Notes: generated by a model from the letters alone, not told the origin. A stretch of DNA of 35,604 nucleotides from Planctomycetaceae bacterium (GCA_023260695.1 JALQUR010000527.1:1-35604); one strand, 5' to 3'; counted from the stretch's first letter, positions 10,596 through 21,137 are shown. Numbers and translations are program-made.

Positions 10596-13500
10596 ATGTT
10601 GCGAACTGTTTCCCTGTTTCTGCTTCTGCTGACAATGCTGGCTGAAGCTTCAGCTCAGTCCGATCCTTCAATCCCATTTCCCGGCAATCGGGTGCGGGAC
10701 TACTACCGCAGGCAGGCGGATCAGTTTCTCAGCAGCGGTCTGAAGCAGCCCCTCGATCTCCTGCCGCAGTTCCCGGGGCTTGACGGCGGCGGCTTCGGAC
10801 ACTGGGGGCAGAATCCTGAAGACGCCAGCTTCGATCGTTCACTCAACGGGGTTCGGACGGGAAACGTAATCTGCCAGCTGACTCGACACTTCAACAAGGT
10901 AACTCCCAAGGCCGTTACTGTTCTGCTGGACCAGAAATCCGGCACTTCAGTGCTCTTCGACCCTGAACGACTTACATTCACCGATACATGGACGGAAGGA
11001 TTCGTCGAATGGGGATTTGTTCGCTTCGGACTGATGCAGGGCGTGGAGGCTCGTGGACGGCAGATCGGCAATGCACACGCGGCACGCTGGATTTACGCGG
11101 CGGAAACACCGACGCGATACCTTGGCTTTTACCGCTGCAACGAAGATGTCGTATTCTCATCTCAGATCGGGAATGCCGGCATTCTGGAGCATGCTGAGCT
11201 GCAGGATGGGTGGATCATCCGAACACTGAATATCCACGGTAGTCTGCCTGCGGACACTGTCCTTGTACTCTCCGAGATCAGCGAGGACACGAGTGTGCGT
11301 TCTGTTCAGTCTGCCACAGGTCAGGCGTTGCGGATTCAGCGTGGGGACCAGACTCAGACGGTTCTGGTTCAGGCCCTCGAGGGAACAGCTGAGCTTTTTC
11401 ACAAGGACGCCCGCATCGGTGTTCGAGTCGCTGCCGGTGAGCACGTCGTACTCCGGATTGCTCAGTCTGCGAACGAAGTTCAACCAGTTGAACCAATCCC
11501 GGAGATCACTGCCTCGCAGCCGGTCAGTGAACTGCTGACAACGCTGCAGAACGGTGAATACCCGGCAAATTGCACTGCCCGATGGGCTGCACAGACCGTG
11601 ACAACGAAGGCTCTGCCGGGCGACCCACAGGCTCAGCTGATCATTGATACTCTGACATTGCCGCACTATCCGGACAACCCTTTTGGTTCCGCAATGCGGA
11701 TTGGTGGTGTCGGAGTGCTCAGCGATGGCCGCATCGTCGTTGCCACTCTGATGGGTGAAGTCTGGCTGTGCAGCGGCACAGATCAGATCAGCAATGGGGG
11801 ACAGCTGAAATGGCAACGCATTGCCTCCGGTCTTTATCGAGCGCTCGGGCTGACGGTTCAGAATGACAAGATCCTTGTACTCGGATCAGATCAGATCACC
11901 AGGCTGCATGATCTGAACGGCGATGATGAAATTGACTTCTACGAGTGTCTGACCAATGCCTATCCCACAACCGGTGGTCACGACTTTTGCACGTCGCTTC
12001 AGCAGGATGCACAGGGTGAGCTGTACTGGTCGGTATCCGCCCGGGATTTTGGAGTTGCTCATCGAAATTCAGCCGGACAGATTCGGTCCCTTGGAAGTGG
12101 CCTCCGCAACAGCAATGGAATCGGAGTGTCTCCTGACGGGCAGGTTGTGCTGGCCACAGTGCAGGAGGGCACCTGGACTCCGGCGACTGCGATCTTTGAA
12201 GTCGGGCCAAAAAGCTATCATGGCCTGCAGGGACCACGACCGGACCACGGCACATACGGTTACGACCTGCCGCTCTGTTACATCCCACGTGGAATCGACA
12301 ACTCCTCCGGAGAGATCCGATACCTTCCTGCCGACCCACGACTGGGACCACTCTCAGACGCTGTCCTCGGCACATCATTCGGCGCCTGCCAGACATATCT
12401 AGTACTGCGAGACGTGGTGAATGGACAGCCGCAGGGTGCCGTTGTGCCGCTGCCCGGCGATTATCTCAGTGGCGTCTGTCGTACCGCCTTCAGTCCGCAT
12501 GATGGATGCATCTACATTGCCGGGACCGAGGGCTGGCAGAGCTACGCAGAGCAGGACGGCTGTCTGCAGCGAATCAGAATTCCGCAGCGAGCTCCTGTCG
12601 TCCCGCAGACATTCGAGACCTGGAACAACGGAATCCGCATCCGCTTCAGCGAACCACTTGATCCGGTCAGTGTGACCACGGACAACCTCTTCTGTCAGCA
12701 GTGGAATTATCTGTACAGCGCCGCCTATGGGTCACCTGAATTCTCCGTTCGTGAGCCCGCACGTCAGGGACACGACTACGTCCCCGTAAAGTCAGTCCAG
12801 CTGCTTGCAGACGGACGTTCAGTATTTGTCGAGATTCCGCAACTGCATCCGGTCATGCAGTTTCACGTGCATGCGAGATTCCGTTCTGCTGCCGGCCAGC
12901 CGGTTCAGCCGGACGTGTTCGCTACGATTCTGAACCAGCGAGAGGACTTCCGCGAATTCACAGGTTATGCCGCAGTGGAAAAACGAGCAGCTCCCGGATT
13001 TCCCAGACCGGAGGCAATGGAACAGGATCCACGACTCACCGAACAGGAACAGTACGGTACCAATTTCGGCTGGGTATCAAGCTCCGTCAAGATGTCGATC
13101 GAAGCAGCTCCGGGGCTGCAGTACACGCCGCAGGTGCTGCGTGTAGCTCCGAGGACGCGTGTGTCTCTGGCCTTCCACAATGCTGACCCGGGGATGCCCC
13201 ACAATGTCGCTGTGGTCCGAGCAGATGCGGTGCAGGAATTTGGAACACGTTCCATGCAGCTGGCCAGCAATCCACGTGCAATCGCTTCCCACTATGTTCC
13301 GAACGACCCCCGGGAAATCTGCTTCTCGCCAATTCTGCAACCGGGTGACACGTATACCATGTTCTTTGAAGCTCCTGAGGAACCTGGCGAATACCGACTC
13401 ATCTGCACATATCCGGGGCACTGGCGAGTGATGCAGGCCACATTGCATGTGATTGCTGATGGAGCAGAGTTGCCGGAAACCAGTATTCGCCCGACACGCA

Positions 13501-14006
13501 GCTTTGTGCGCATGTGGAGCCTTGATGATCTGGCCGCCGCCGCTGAGAGTCTGCCGAATGCTTCCCTGGAACGGGGCAGTCAGATCTTTCAGGAGGCTGG
13601 CTGTATCCGCTGCCATCGCATGCATCAGGAAGGCTCGCAACTTGGACCGGACCTGACCACAATCTCACGACGATTTCACGGCAGCAGACTGCTGCAGCAG
13701 ATTCTGCAGCCTTCGCTGGAGATCAATAAGGAATTTCAGACCATGGTGGCTGTAATGGAGGATGGTCGAGCGCTATCCGGGATTCGTGTGGCTGAGTCGG
13801 ATACAGAAATCACTCTGTTGCCGGATCCGCTGCAGCCGGAAGCCTCAGTTACACTCCGGAAATCGGAGCTGGATGAACTGGTTGCCTCCAGCATCTCAAC
13901 AATGCCGGCGAATCTGCTGATCACTTTCTCCGAACAGGAAATCCTTGATCTGTTGTTCTACCTGCAGCAGGGAAACCGGAATCCTGCCCCGCAGCCTGAG
14001 AACTGA
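10596..14006 (+). CDS. Large secreted protein: propeller-like region, cupredoxin domain and C-terminal c-type heme domain (planctomycete heme-binding type)
   Basis: Signal peptide MLRTVSLFLLLLTMLAEASAQ; MPHN plus ICTYPGHWRVM (His, Cys-X4-His-X3-Met type-1 Cu ligand pattern); GSQIFQEAGCIRCHRMHQEGSQLGPDLTTI (CXXCH) and STMPANLLITFSEQEILDLLFYL. Confidence 0.88.
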   Translation: MLRTVSLFLLLLTMLAEASAQSDPSIPFPGNRVRDYYRRQADQFLSSGLKQPLDLLPQFPGLDGGGFGHWGQNPEDASFDRSLNGVRTGNVICQLTRHFNKVTPKAVTVLLDQKSGTSVLFDPERLTFTDTWTEGFVEWGFVRFGLMQGVEARGRQIGNAHAARWIYAAETPTRYLGFYRCNEDVVFSSQIGNAGILEHAELQDGWIIRTLNIHGSLPADTVLVLSEISEDTSVRSVQSATGQALRIQRGDQTQTVLVQALEGTAELFHKDARIGVRVAAGEHVVLRIAQSANEVQPVEPIPEITASQPVSELLTTLQNGEYPANCTARWAAQTVTTKALPGDPQAQLIIDTLTLPHYPDNPFGSAMRIGGVGVLSDGRIVVATLMGEVWLCSGTDQISNGGQLKWQRIASGLYRALGLTVQNDKILVLGSDQITRLHDLNGDDEIDFYECLTNAYPTTGGHDFCTSLQQDAQGELYWSVSARDFGVAHRNSAGQIRSLGSGLRNSNGIGVSPDGQVVLATVQEGTWTPATAIFEVGPKSYHGLQGPRPDHGTYGYDLPLCYIPRGIDNSSGEIRYLPADPRLGPLSDAVLGTSFGACQTYLVLRDVVNGQPQGAVVPLPGDYLSGVCRTAFSPHDGCIYIAGTEGWQSYAEQDGCLQRIRIPQRAPVVPQTFETWNNGIRIRFSEPLDPVSVTTDNLFCQQWNYLYSAAYGSPEFSVREPARQGHDYVPVKSVQLLADGRSVFVEIPQLHPVMQFHVHARFRSAAGQPVQPDVFATILNQREDFREFTGYAAVEKRAAPGFPRPEAMEQDPRLTEQEQYGTNFGWVSSSVKMSIEAAPGLQYTPQVLRVAPRTRVSLAFHNADPGMPHNVAVVRADAVQEFGTRSMQLASNPRAIASHYVPNDPREICFSPILQPGDTYTMFFEAPEEPGEYRLICTYPGHWRVMQATLHVIADGAELPETSIRPTRSFVRMWSLDDLAAAAESLPNASLERGSQIFQEAGCIRCHRMHQEGSQLGPDLTTISRRFHGSRLLQQILQPSLEINKEFQTMVAVMEDGRALSGIRVAESDTEITLLPDPLQPEASVTLRKSELDELVASSISTMPANLLITFSEQEILDLLFYLQQGNRNPAPQPEN

Positions 14007-14062
14007 ACAGGGAAACAGATCCAACGGCGTTTCGGCGGATTGACTTCGCATGCGATGCAACG

Positions 14063-14079
14063 ATAATCAGCCGGATTAT
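14063..14079. repeat. Spaced inverted repeat ATAATC-N5-GATTAT
   Basis: ataatcagccggattat, between the stop at 14006 and the map start at 14094. Confidence 0.7.
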
Positions 14080-14093
14080 TCGCTTGTTTCATT

Positions 14094-14912
14094 TTGGGAA
14101 CTCAAATCTTGGCCCTGCTGAAAAAACGAATTCCGCTGTACCTTGCGGCGGAAGAACAGGACGGTCTTCGTGCCGCCAGTCGATTCAACGCCTCACTGAT
14201 GGATTTCCTTCGTCCGCATGTTGTTGAAGGTACATCCACAGAAAAACTGGATCAGCTGGCGAACACCTACACTCGGGATCATGGTCATATTCCCGCCTGT
14301 CTCAACTATCGCGGCTATCCAAAGACAATCTGCACCAGCGTCAACGAGGTGGTCTGTCACGGCATCCCGAACACAACACCCCTGAAGTCCGGTGACATTG
14401 TCAATGTGGACATCACCACAATCGTGGACGGGTGGTACGGAGATCAGTCAGAGACATTCCTGATTGGCGAGGTGTCTGCAGCGGCACGTCAACTGGTTCA
14501 GGTCACCTACGACGCGTTGTTTGTCGGCATTGATGCTGCCCGGCCAAACGGAACAGTCACGGAGATTGGCCGAGCAATTCAGACATTTGCTGCTGCAGCA
14601 GGCTACTCCGTCGTAAGAGAGTATCAGGGACACGGAATCGGCCGCGACTTCCACCAGGAACCCGGGATTCCGCACTACCCACAGCTCTCATCCAACCGCG
14701 ATCTGCTCAGACCCGGCACTTGCTTCACCATCGAACCCATGCTGAATATCGGCGGTTGGGAAACCCGTCTCGACCAGCGCGACAAGTGGACAGTCCGAAC
14801 GCTTGACTCCAGCCTGTCTGCTCAGTTTGAACACACAATACTGATGCAGGAAGACGGCCCCGAAATCCTGACGCTGACCCGCTCCGGACCGCAGCGAGGC
14901 TTTCGGTTCTGA
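14094..14912 (+). CDS. map: Type I methionine aminopeptidase
   Basis: [62 protein letters not shown]. Start appears to be TTG. Confidence 0.94.
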   Translation: MGTQILALLKKRIPLYLAAEEQDGLRAASRFNASLMDFLRPHVVEGTSTEKLDQLANTYTRDHGHIPACLNYRGYPKTICTSVNEVVCHGIPNTTPLKSGDIVNVDITTIVDGWYGDQSETFLIGEVSAAARQLVQVTYDALFVGIDAARPNGTVTEIGRAIQTFAAAAGYSVVREYQGHGIGRDFHQEPGIPHYPQLSSNRDLLRPGTCFTIEPMLNIGGWETRLDQRDKWTVRTLDSSLSAQFEHTILMQEDGPEILTLTRSGPQRGFRF

Positions 14913-14983
14913 TGGTCCGAACAACGTGAATCTGTACTCCGGAAATCCCCGGCGGCTCATCCCTCCCTGACTGTAATTCACAT

Positions 14984-15745
14984 ATGGCAAGTGACTCCCG
15001 GATCCTGTCCCTTTGCCAGTCACGAATTGGTTACACCTTTCGTGATCAGGAATTACTGCGCCGCTGCCTGACCCACAGCTCCGCGGCAGAGACCAGGCTT
15101 CGTTCCAATGAACGTCTTGAGTTTCTGGGCGACGCTGTACTTGGACTGATTGTCTGTCAGTACCTGTTTGAAACCTACCCGGACGAGCGAGAAGGACTCC
15201 TGACGCAGCTGAAGAGTCGCATCGTAAGCCGACAGACATGTACGCAGGTGGCCCTGGCACTCAATCTGCGTCCGCTGATCTTTGTTGGCCGTGGACTGCA
15301 GCACATCCCGGACTCCGTACTGGCTGCTGTTGTCGAATCACTCATCGCGGGTGTTTACATCGACGGCGGACACGAAGCTGCTCGCGAACTGGTGCTCACT
15401 GCATTCCAGAATGAACTGGAAATTGCCCAGCCGGCCAACCTGCAGAACTTCAAGAGCATGCTCCAGGAATTCACGCAACGCGATCAGGGACTAACCCCGG
15501 ATTATCTGGTCATTGACGAATCCGGACCAGACCACGAACGAGAGTTCGCTGTCGCTGCTCGAATTGGTGATGTCACCTACGGTCCAGGCCACGGGAAAAG
15601 CAAGAAGGAAGCAGAACAACAGGCAGCAAGAAATGCCCTGTATGCTCTCCGGGAATCTGCCGAACAGGATCAACAGGCCACAGAGTCACTTCCCGCCTCG
15701 GAACCGACTGCCGAGTGTGCAACCGACGATCACTCAGAGTCGTAG
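14984..15745 (+). CDS. rnc: Ribonuclease III
   Basis: LTHSSAAETRLRSNERLEFLGDAVLGLIV signature; ESLIAGVYIDGGHEAARELV; C-terminal dsRBD YGPGHGKSKKEAEQQAARNAL. Confidence 0.95.
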   Translation: MASDSRILSLCQSRIGYTFRDQELLRRCLTHSSAAETRLRSNERLEFLGDAVLGLIVCQYLFETYPDEREGLLTQLKSRIVSRQTCTQVALALNLRPLIFVGRGLQHIPDSVLAAVVESLIAGVYIDGGHEAARELVLTAFQNELEIAQPANLQNFKSMLQEFTQRDQGLTPDYLVIDESGPDHEREFAVAARIGDVTYGPGHGKSKKEAEQQAARNALYALRESAEQDQQATESLPASEPTAECATDDHSES

Positions 15746-15843
15746 TTCCATCGAATCCCGGAATGACTCCATCCAGCTGGCCACCGGGGAATCACAGTAC
15801 CTGAAGTATCTGACCGCCCTCGTCCACCGCAGAAATGATCACC

Positions 15844-16806
15844 ATGAACATAATCGAAGCTGTTGTTCTTCACCGCCCTGCCACTCCTGAACTGCGTTTT
15901 CTTCCTGAAGGCCCATACTCACTTGCTGACGGCCGCTTCAGCTGGGTGGCAATTCAGCACGGTGCTGCCGCTGCAGAAGGCTCACTGAATATCTTCGATC
16001 TGACAAACGGCACATCGGAATCACGTACCCTGCCAGGCCGGCCCGGTTTCGCTTTTCCCTGCAGTCAGCAAGGCCTGTTCGTCGTCGGGCTGGAACGCAG
16101 TGTCGGACTCTGTAACTGGGATACACAGGAATGGACGCCATTCATTACTGACACTGACATCGAAACTGATGTCAGCAACACCATCATCAATGACGCCGTA
16201 ACCTGGGATGACAATCTCATTTTCGGCTGCAAGGAACTGGAATTCACCACTCCGAAGGCCGGACTTTATCTGTATCGCGGATCAGACCGCACGGTGCACA
16301 GGCTGCGCAACGATCAGATCTGCTCCAATGGCAAGGCCGTGATTGCTGACAAGGCCGGAGCCCTGCTGCTCTACGACATCGACTCCCCCACGAAGACGAT
16401 CGTTCGCCGACACCTGAATCTGGAAGATGCCACTGTCTCGGAAGCAGAAACTGTCGTGGATCTGCAGGCAGGCACCGTCTTTCCCGATGGGATGATTCTG
16501 ACACCGGACCACCGCAGCCTGATCGTGGCTCTCTATGACCCGGGTGACCCGGATGCGGGAGAAGCTCACCAGTATTCGCTTGACGATGGCAGCCTTCAGA
16601 CCATCTGGCGCTGCCCGGGATCGCCCCGTGTCACCTGCCCGCAGCTGATCCGACGAAATGGAACCGTCCAGTTGCTGCTGACAACGGCCGTCGAACACAT
16701 GCCTGCAGATCAGCAGCAACGACACCCCAATGCCGGCTGTCTGTTCATCGCAGAAACCAGCTTTCAGGAAACGGGCGATCAGCCGCGATTTACGGCCCCT
16801 GACTGA
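15844..16806 (+). CDS. SMP-30/gluconolactonase/LRE family protein
   Basis: LPEGPYSLADGRFSWVAI, GLERSVGLCNWDT, FPDGMILTPDHRSLIVALYDPG; propeller-type layout. Confidence 0.72.
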   Translation: MNIIEAVVLHRPATPELRFLPEGPYSLADGRFSWVAIQHGAAAAEGSLNIFDLTNGTSESRTLPGRPGFAFPCSQQGLFVVGLERSVGLCNWDTQEWTPFITDTDIETDVSNTIINDAVTWDDNLIFGCKELEFTTPKAGLYLYRGSDRTVHRLRNDQICSNGKAVIADKAGALLLYDIDSPTKTIVRRHLNLEDATVSEAETVVDLQAGTVFPDGMILTPDHRSLIVALYDPGDPDAGEAHQYSLDDGSLQTIWRCPGSPRVTCPQLIRRNGTVQLLLTTAVEHMPADQQQRHPNAGCLFIAETSFQETGDQPRFTAPD

Positions 16807-16876
16807 ATACTACAGCCGCCAGCATGTAATGCCGCGTTCGATCAACGGCAGGAAAACCAGCCGGGCTCGTTGCAAC

Positions 16877-17263
16877 TCAGTCAATCATTGGCATGCCGCG
16901 GCGCACCAGCTGTATCGGTAATCCCCATGGATCACGCAGCATGGCAAACGTGTCGTCTCCGAGCTGATGCACATCAGCAACGATTGTCGCACCGGCTGCA
17001 GTGAGCCGCCGCACATCATCCTCGATGTTCCGGCTGACAAAAGCCAGATGCAGAGCCGGTGGCTGTACTGCAGGGAAATCAAGAGCTGCCGCATCAGGGT
17101 TGCCGTACAGTTCCAGCATTACTTTGCCGCTGTCATCGGCAAGAAAATGCACCCACGGCGTGTCGACGCCTCGTCGCCTGACAGTCATTCCAAGATGTTC
17201 CACGTACCACCGTGCCATGTTCAGCGGATCAGGTACATTCAGCGCAAGATGCTCAATCTTCAC
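16877..17263 (-). CDS. VOC family (glyoxalase/bleomycin-resistance-like) protein
   Basis: MKIEHLALNVPDPLNMARWYVEHLGMTV ... HLAFVSRNIEDDVRRLTAAGATI ... MLRDPWGLPIQLV. Confidence 0.9.
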   Translation of the reverse strand: MKIEHLALNVPDPLNMARWYVEHLGMTVRRRGVDTPWVHFLADDSGKVMLELYGNPDAAALDFPAVQPPALHLAFVSRNIEDDVRRLTAAGATIVADVHQLGDDTFAMLRDPWGLPIQLVRRGMPMID

Positions 17264-17315
17264 CCCTGCAACTCCTCAGCAGATGCCCCGTTCCCAGTGC
17301 TTGTGTCCGTTGCTG

Positions 17316-19835
17316 TCACCTGGCCGAATCCGCAACGCGAGTCCCCGCAGCGTCACCCTGCTCCCAGCGGGCAGTGCCTGCGTCAAGGAACTGCAGAAAC
17401 TGCTCGCCGCCCGTCGCATCCAGCCCGGCGAACCTGGCCAGCACTCGCGTTCCGTCTGAGGAAACGATCGCATAGCTGGGCATTGTAACATCCCCCAGCA
17501 GCGTTCTGGCCAGCGTCTGATTCGCCTTAAGCAATTCAGACTGCACCGCCGCGTTGGCGACACCAGGTACCTTGTCCAGATAAACCTGTGACAACACCAT
17601 CGACTTCAGGCGTTCAACAACGTCCTCCCGAGCGAGCACCGTGCGTTCCATCTTCCGACAGTTCACGCAATTGACTCCGGTGATTTCCAGAAACAGTGGA
17701 CGTTCATCTTCACGCGCCGCGTCGATGGCACGCTGATATTCCAGAGCGTAGGCCAGCTCATGATGGTATATGACCAGACCAAGCTGCTCGGTCTCCTGGA
17801 CATCACCGTCACTGATTTCAGGTGGCGCAAACGCGGCGACCAGATTCCAGATCGGATCCGCAGGCAGCCCGGCTCCAGCCATGCCTGCCCCCAGTCTTGC
17901 TGCAAAAACAAGGAATATGGCAACGAACAGCAGTCTCGTCCCGGACATCGCTGGACGCAGCCCCGGACGTAATCCAAGCAGATAGAGTCCGGCAACAGCC
18001 GCCAGCAGAATCCAGAGCACCAGAAACACGTTGTAAGTTATGAATACCGGAATTCCGCTGGACGACAAACCGATGTCAGCCACGCTTGCAAACTTCACGA
18101 CAGCAGCAAGTTCGACAAGACCAATCACAAATTTCACTTCATTCATCCAGCCACCGCTGCGTGGCATCTTCCTGAGCATACCGGGGAACATGGCGAGCAG
18201 AAAAAACGGCGACGCAAAGGCAGTGGAGAAAGCAAGCATGCCCAGGACCGGCCAGAGGAAATCTCCCTGAGCCGCGATGACCAGCAGGGAACCGACAAAG
18301 GCGAATGTGCAGGTAAATGAGACCAGCGTGAATGTCAACGCCATGAACACCACACCAATCATCCCACCGGACGCTTCCCGGCTGGATGTCCAGTTCAGCA
18401 ACCATGACGGAACCGAAACCTCAAATGCTCCAAGCAGCATCAGTGCGAACACAACAAATAACACGCTGAAGAACACATTCAGCCACGCATTGTTTGCCAG
18501 ATCCGTCAGGCTGGCCTCACCGAAGATTCGGGCCATGGCAATCCCAAGCACAGTGAACGCCGCAATAATCGAGAGACAGTAAGCGACGGCAAGCTTCAGT
18601 GAACTGCCAGCCTGCTTTTCCTCCTGCTTCAGGAAGAAAGCCACTGTGATGGGAATCATCGGAAACACACACGGTGTCGCCAGCGCTACAAATCCTGCTC
18701 CCACCGCCGTCAGCAAGAACGTCAGTAATCCGGCGGCAGCAGGATCGCTCCCGGCCACAATCGCGTCCCCACCGGCCTCCGCCGTTACTGCAGAATTCGA
18801 CTCCGTCAGTGTCCCCTGAGTCGACTCGGCAGGCGACACGCCTGCTGCAAGTGCCACGCTGTACTGCACCGTTGTCGGCAGCTTACAGACGCCACCAGAG
18901 CAGATCTGGAAACGAATACTTCCCTGCACCGCAGCGTCGCTGCCCGTAACACGCAGTCGCCGGCTCCACGTGATTTCACCGTAATGAACACGCTGCACAA
19001 ATCCATCCAGCGGCTCTTCCGTTTCCGGCTCAGCGCTGGATGTGAATGCTTCGTCAACCGCTTCCAGCCCCCGCAGTTCCGACGTGATCTCGGTAGGCAG
19101 TCCCGCCATCTCCGGATCCTGATCGAGCGCAAAAATATGCCATCCCTCCTGCACCTGCGTCTTCAGAGTCAGCGTGACTTCATCACCGGGCTGAGCATCG
19201 GCGGGGGCAAGACGGACCTCAATCTGAACAGCACCCGCTTCGGCACTCGTACCAGCACCAATCTTTGGAACCAGCAGAACCGTCGACGGATCTGCCACTT
19301 CTTCTTCTGCTGCTGCGCTGCCCTCCAGAACAACCGAAAAACTGACATCTTCAATCGGGAAACATCCCGTACTGTTGCAGTACAGCCCGGCGACCGATCC
19401 GGTGATTGTCCCCCCCCCTGACAAACTGCCTGAAAGGGATCGCCTCCATGTGACCCGATCGAAGAACTTCTCAACGACCTGCCCCAGATCCTCATCGAAT
19501 CCGGACTTCGGGGCTCGATCCGTCGTCCATTCGCCCGCCAGTTCCACACCTTCCGGAAGCTTGATGGAGATGGACGTAGCACCTCCAAATGCCGGGTTCA
19601 TCGAGTACGTGTAACAACCTTCCGGCAGCACTGCCGTGATCTGCAGGGACGTCTCTCCCTGCTCCGATGTCACCACAGCTGCAGAATATTCCGGCACTGC
19701 TGCTTCCGCCTGCGGGTCCGCCCCGAATACAAGCGGAAGATCCAGCCCGGGCGTCTGCCCTGATGAGCTGCGGGGGAATATCAGCAGCAGACATCCCACA
19801 AGCAACAGCTTCTGAAAATAACGTTCTGCGATCAT
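17316..19835 (-). CDS. DsbD-like thiol:disulfide interchange protein (periplasmic N-terminal region, CcdA-like membrane core, thioredoxin-like C-terminus)
   Basis: ATPCVFPMIPITVAFFL and FTLVSFTCTFAFVGSLL in the membrane core; TGVNCVNCRKMERTVLA redox motif. ATG at 19833-19835 with GGAGGA upstream. Confidence 0.9.
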   Translation of the reverse strand: MIAERYFQKLLLVGCLLLIFPRSSSGQTPGLDLPLVFGADPQAEAAVPEYSAAVVTSEQGETSLQITAVLPEGCYTYSMNPAFGGATSISIKLPEGVELAGEWTTDRAPKSGFDEDLGQVVEKFFDRVTWRRSLSGSLSGGGTITGSVAGLYCNSTGCFPIEDVSFSVVLEGSAAAEEEVADPSTVLLVPKIGAGTSAEAGAVQIEVRLAPADAQPGDEVTLTLKTQVQEGWHIFALDQDPEMAGLPTEITSELRGLEAVDEAFTSSAEPETEEPLDGFVQRVHYGEITWSRRLRVTGSDAAVQGSIRFQICSGGVCKLPTTVQYSVALAAGVSPAESTQGTLTESNSAVTAEAGGDAIVAGSDPAAAGLLTFLLTAVGAGFVALATPCVFPMIPITVAFFLKQEEKQAGSSLKLAVAYCLSIIAAFTVLGIAMARIFGEASLTDLANNAWLNVFFSVLFVVFALMLLGAFEVSVPSWLLNWTSSREASGGMIGVVFMALTFTLVSFTCTFAFVGSLLVIAAQGDFLWPVLGMLAFSTAFASPFFLLAMFPGMLRKMPRSGGWMNEVKFVIGLVELAAVVKFASVADIGLSSSGIPVFITYNVFLVLWILLAAVAGLYLLGLRPGLRPAMSGTRLLFVAIFLVFAARLGAGMAGAGLPADPIWNLVAAFAPPEISDGDVQETEQLGLVIYHHELAYALEYQRAIDAAREDERPLFLEITGVNCVNCRKMERTVLAREDVVERLKSMVLSQVYLDKVPGVANAAVQSELLKANQTLARTLLGDVTMPSYAIVSSDGTRVLARFAGLDATGGEQFLQFLDAGTARWEQGDAAGTRVADSAR

Positions 19836-19995
19836 AAGTTTCCTCCGCCTGCCTGATCGCGTGTCACGATCAGACACGGACAATGAACCGGGCTGCCGAC
19901 AACCGTGGAGCCCTGCACAAATTGTATCCCTCAGCCCCATTGGTCTGGGACAATGACTTCTGAAATCGCTGAATTCCCGAGGTGGCACGCATGTA

Positions 19996-20946
19996 CTAAC
20001 GCAGCGTATCCATCCAGCGGAGCATATCCGGGGGCCAGCGCAGACGCCATGTCAGCTGCTCACCAGTTGTCGGATGCTCCAGCCCCAGCTCAGCTGCATG
20101 CAATGCCATGCGATGAGCTCTGCTGCTGTCAGCGGCCGGTTCAGCTCCAAATGGTCCGCGATAACGCACGTCGCCACAGATCGGATGTCCTGCCTCCGCC
20201 AGCTGAATGCGAATCTGATTCGTCCGTCCGGTCTCCAGCCGACACTCGATCTCTGAGTACCCACGCAGTTCGCGAACAGGGTTGATGTGTGTGACCATTT
20301 CCCGTGCCTGACGCGACCGCGGACCACTGCCCCGCAGACCATCTCCCCGATCACGAACCTGCCACGACCGGAGCGTCTGTGCCGACATGCTGCCGGGAAT
20401 GACACAGAAATACCTGCGCAGCGGTCGATGGGAAGCGAACTGCTCAATCAGCTGCTCCGCCGCACGCTCGTTGCGTGCGAATGCCAGAATTCCACTTGTG
20501 TCCCGATCGATTCGATGAACTGCCTGCAGTTCACCGGGAGCATGAAGGCGACGCTGGCGATCGCGGTGCTGAATCAGCCTGCCCAGAACCTCCTCCAGTG
20601 ACGGCTGCTTCATTTTCCGTCGCTGCCTCCAGCTGCGGTCGCCCGGATGTCGCATTGACAGCATCCCGGCAGGTTTGTTGACCACAACCATGTCTTGATC
20701 CAGATACAGAATCTGCACATCCGGATCCCGGGGAACCGGAGGAAATGGCTGCTCCCGCACCTCGATCAGATCACCAATGACGACGCGCCGCCCCTCATCC
20801 ACACACAGGACCCCGTTGATCCCAATGCGTCGGGCGGCCATGAGTTTTCTGGCACCGGACCACGTCAGGCCATCGCGCAGCTTTCGCAACGCCCCCAGCA
20901 CGGCATCCTGAGTATCCTCACCAACCTGATAGCTCTCTGTTCCCAC
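19996..20946 (-). CDS. RluA family RNA pseudouridine synthase (start uncertain; ORF extends to 21018)
   Basis: LDQDMVVVNKPAGMLSMRHPG, VHRIDRDTSGILAFARNERAAEQL, RLETGRTNQIRIQLAEAGHPICGDVRYRG. Confidence 0.92.
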   Translation of the reverse strand: MGTESYQVGEDTQDAVLGALRKLRDGLTWSGARKLMAARRIGINGVLCVDEGRRVVIGDLIEVREQPFPPVPRDPDVQILYLDQDMVVVNKPAGMLSMRHPGDRSWRQRRKMKQPSLEEVLGRLIQHRDRQRRLHAPGELQAVHRIDRDTSGILAFARNERAAEQLIEQFASHRPLRRYFCVIPGSMSAQTLRSWQVRDRGDGLRGSGPRSRQAREMVTHINPVRELRGYSEIECRLETGRTNQIRIQLAEAGHPICGDVRYRGPFGAEPAADSSRAHRMALHAAELGLEHPTTGEQLTWRLRWPPDMLRWMDTLR

Positions 20947-20984
20947 TTGTTCGCCTTTTGTCCTGCCTGATTCAAAGCAGCATG

Positions 20985-21011
20985 CTGCATGGCACAACCT
21001 GCATGGCACAA
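20985..21011. repeat. 13-bp direct repeat CTGCATGGCACAA x2, 14-bp period
   Basis: ctgcatggcacaacctgcatggcacaa, just upstream of the RluA-like gene. Confidence 0.9.
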
Positions 21012-21137
21012 ATTGCACAGCAATGGTTCTACCGTTATCAATTCACCGGCATCCTGCAGCTGAAACAGAACAGCAGATGGTCCCCATCGAAAGCTGCAGC
21101 CCCCAACACCGGAACTCTGCTGCCGAACATGCCGCAA

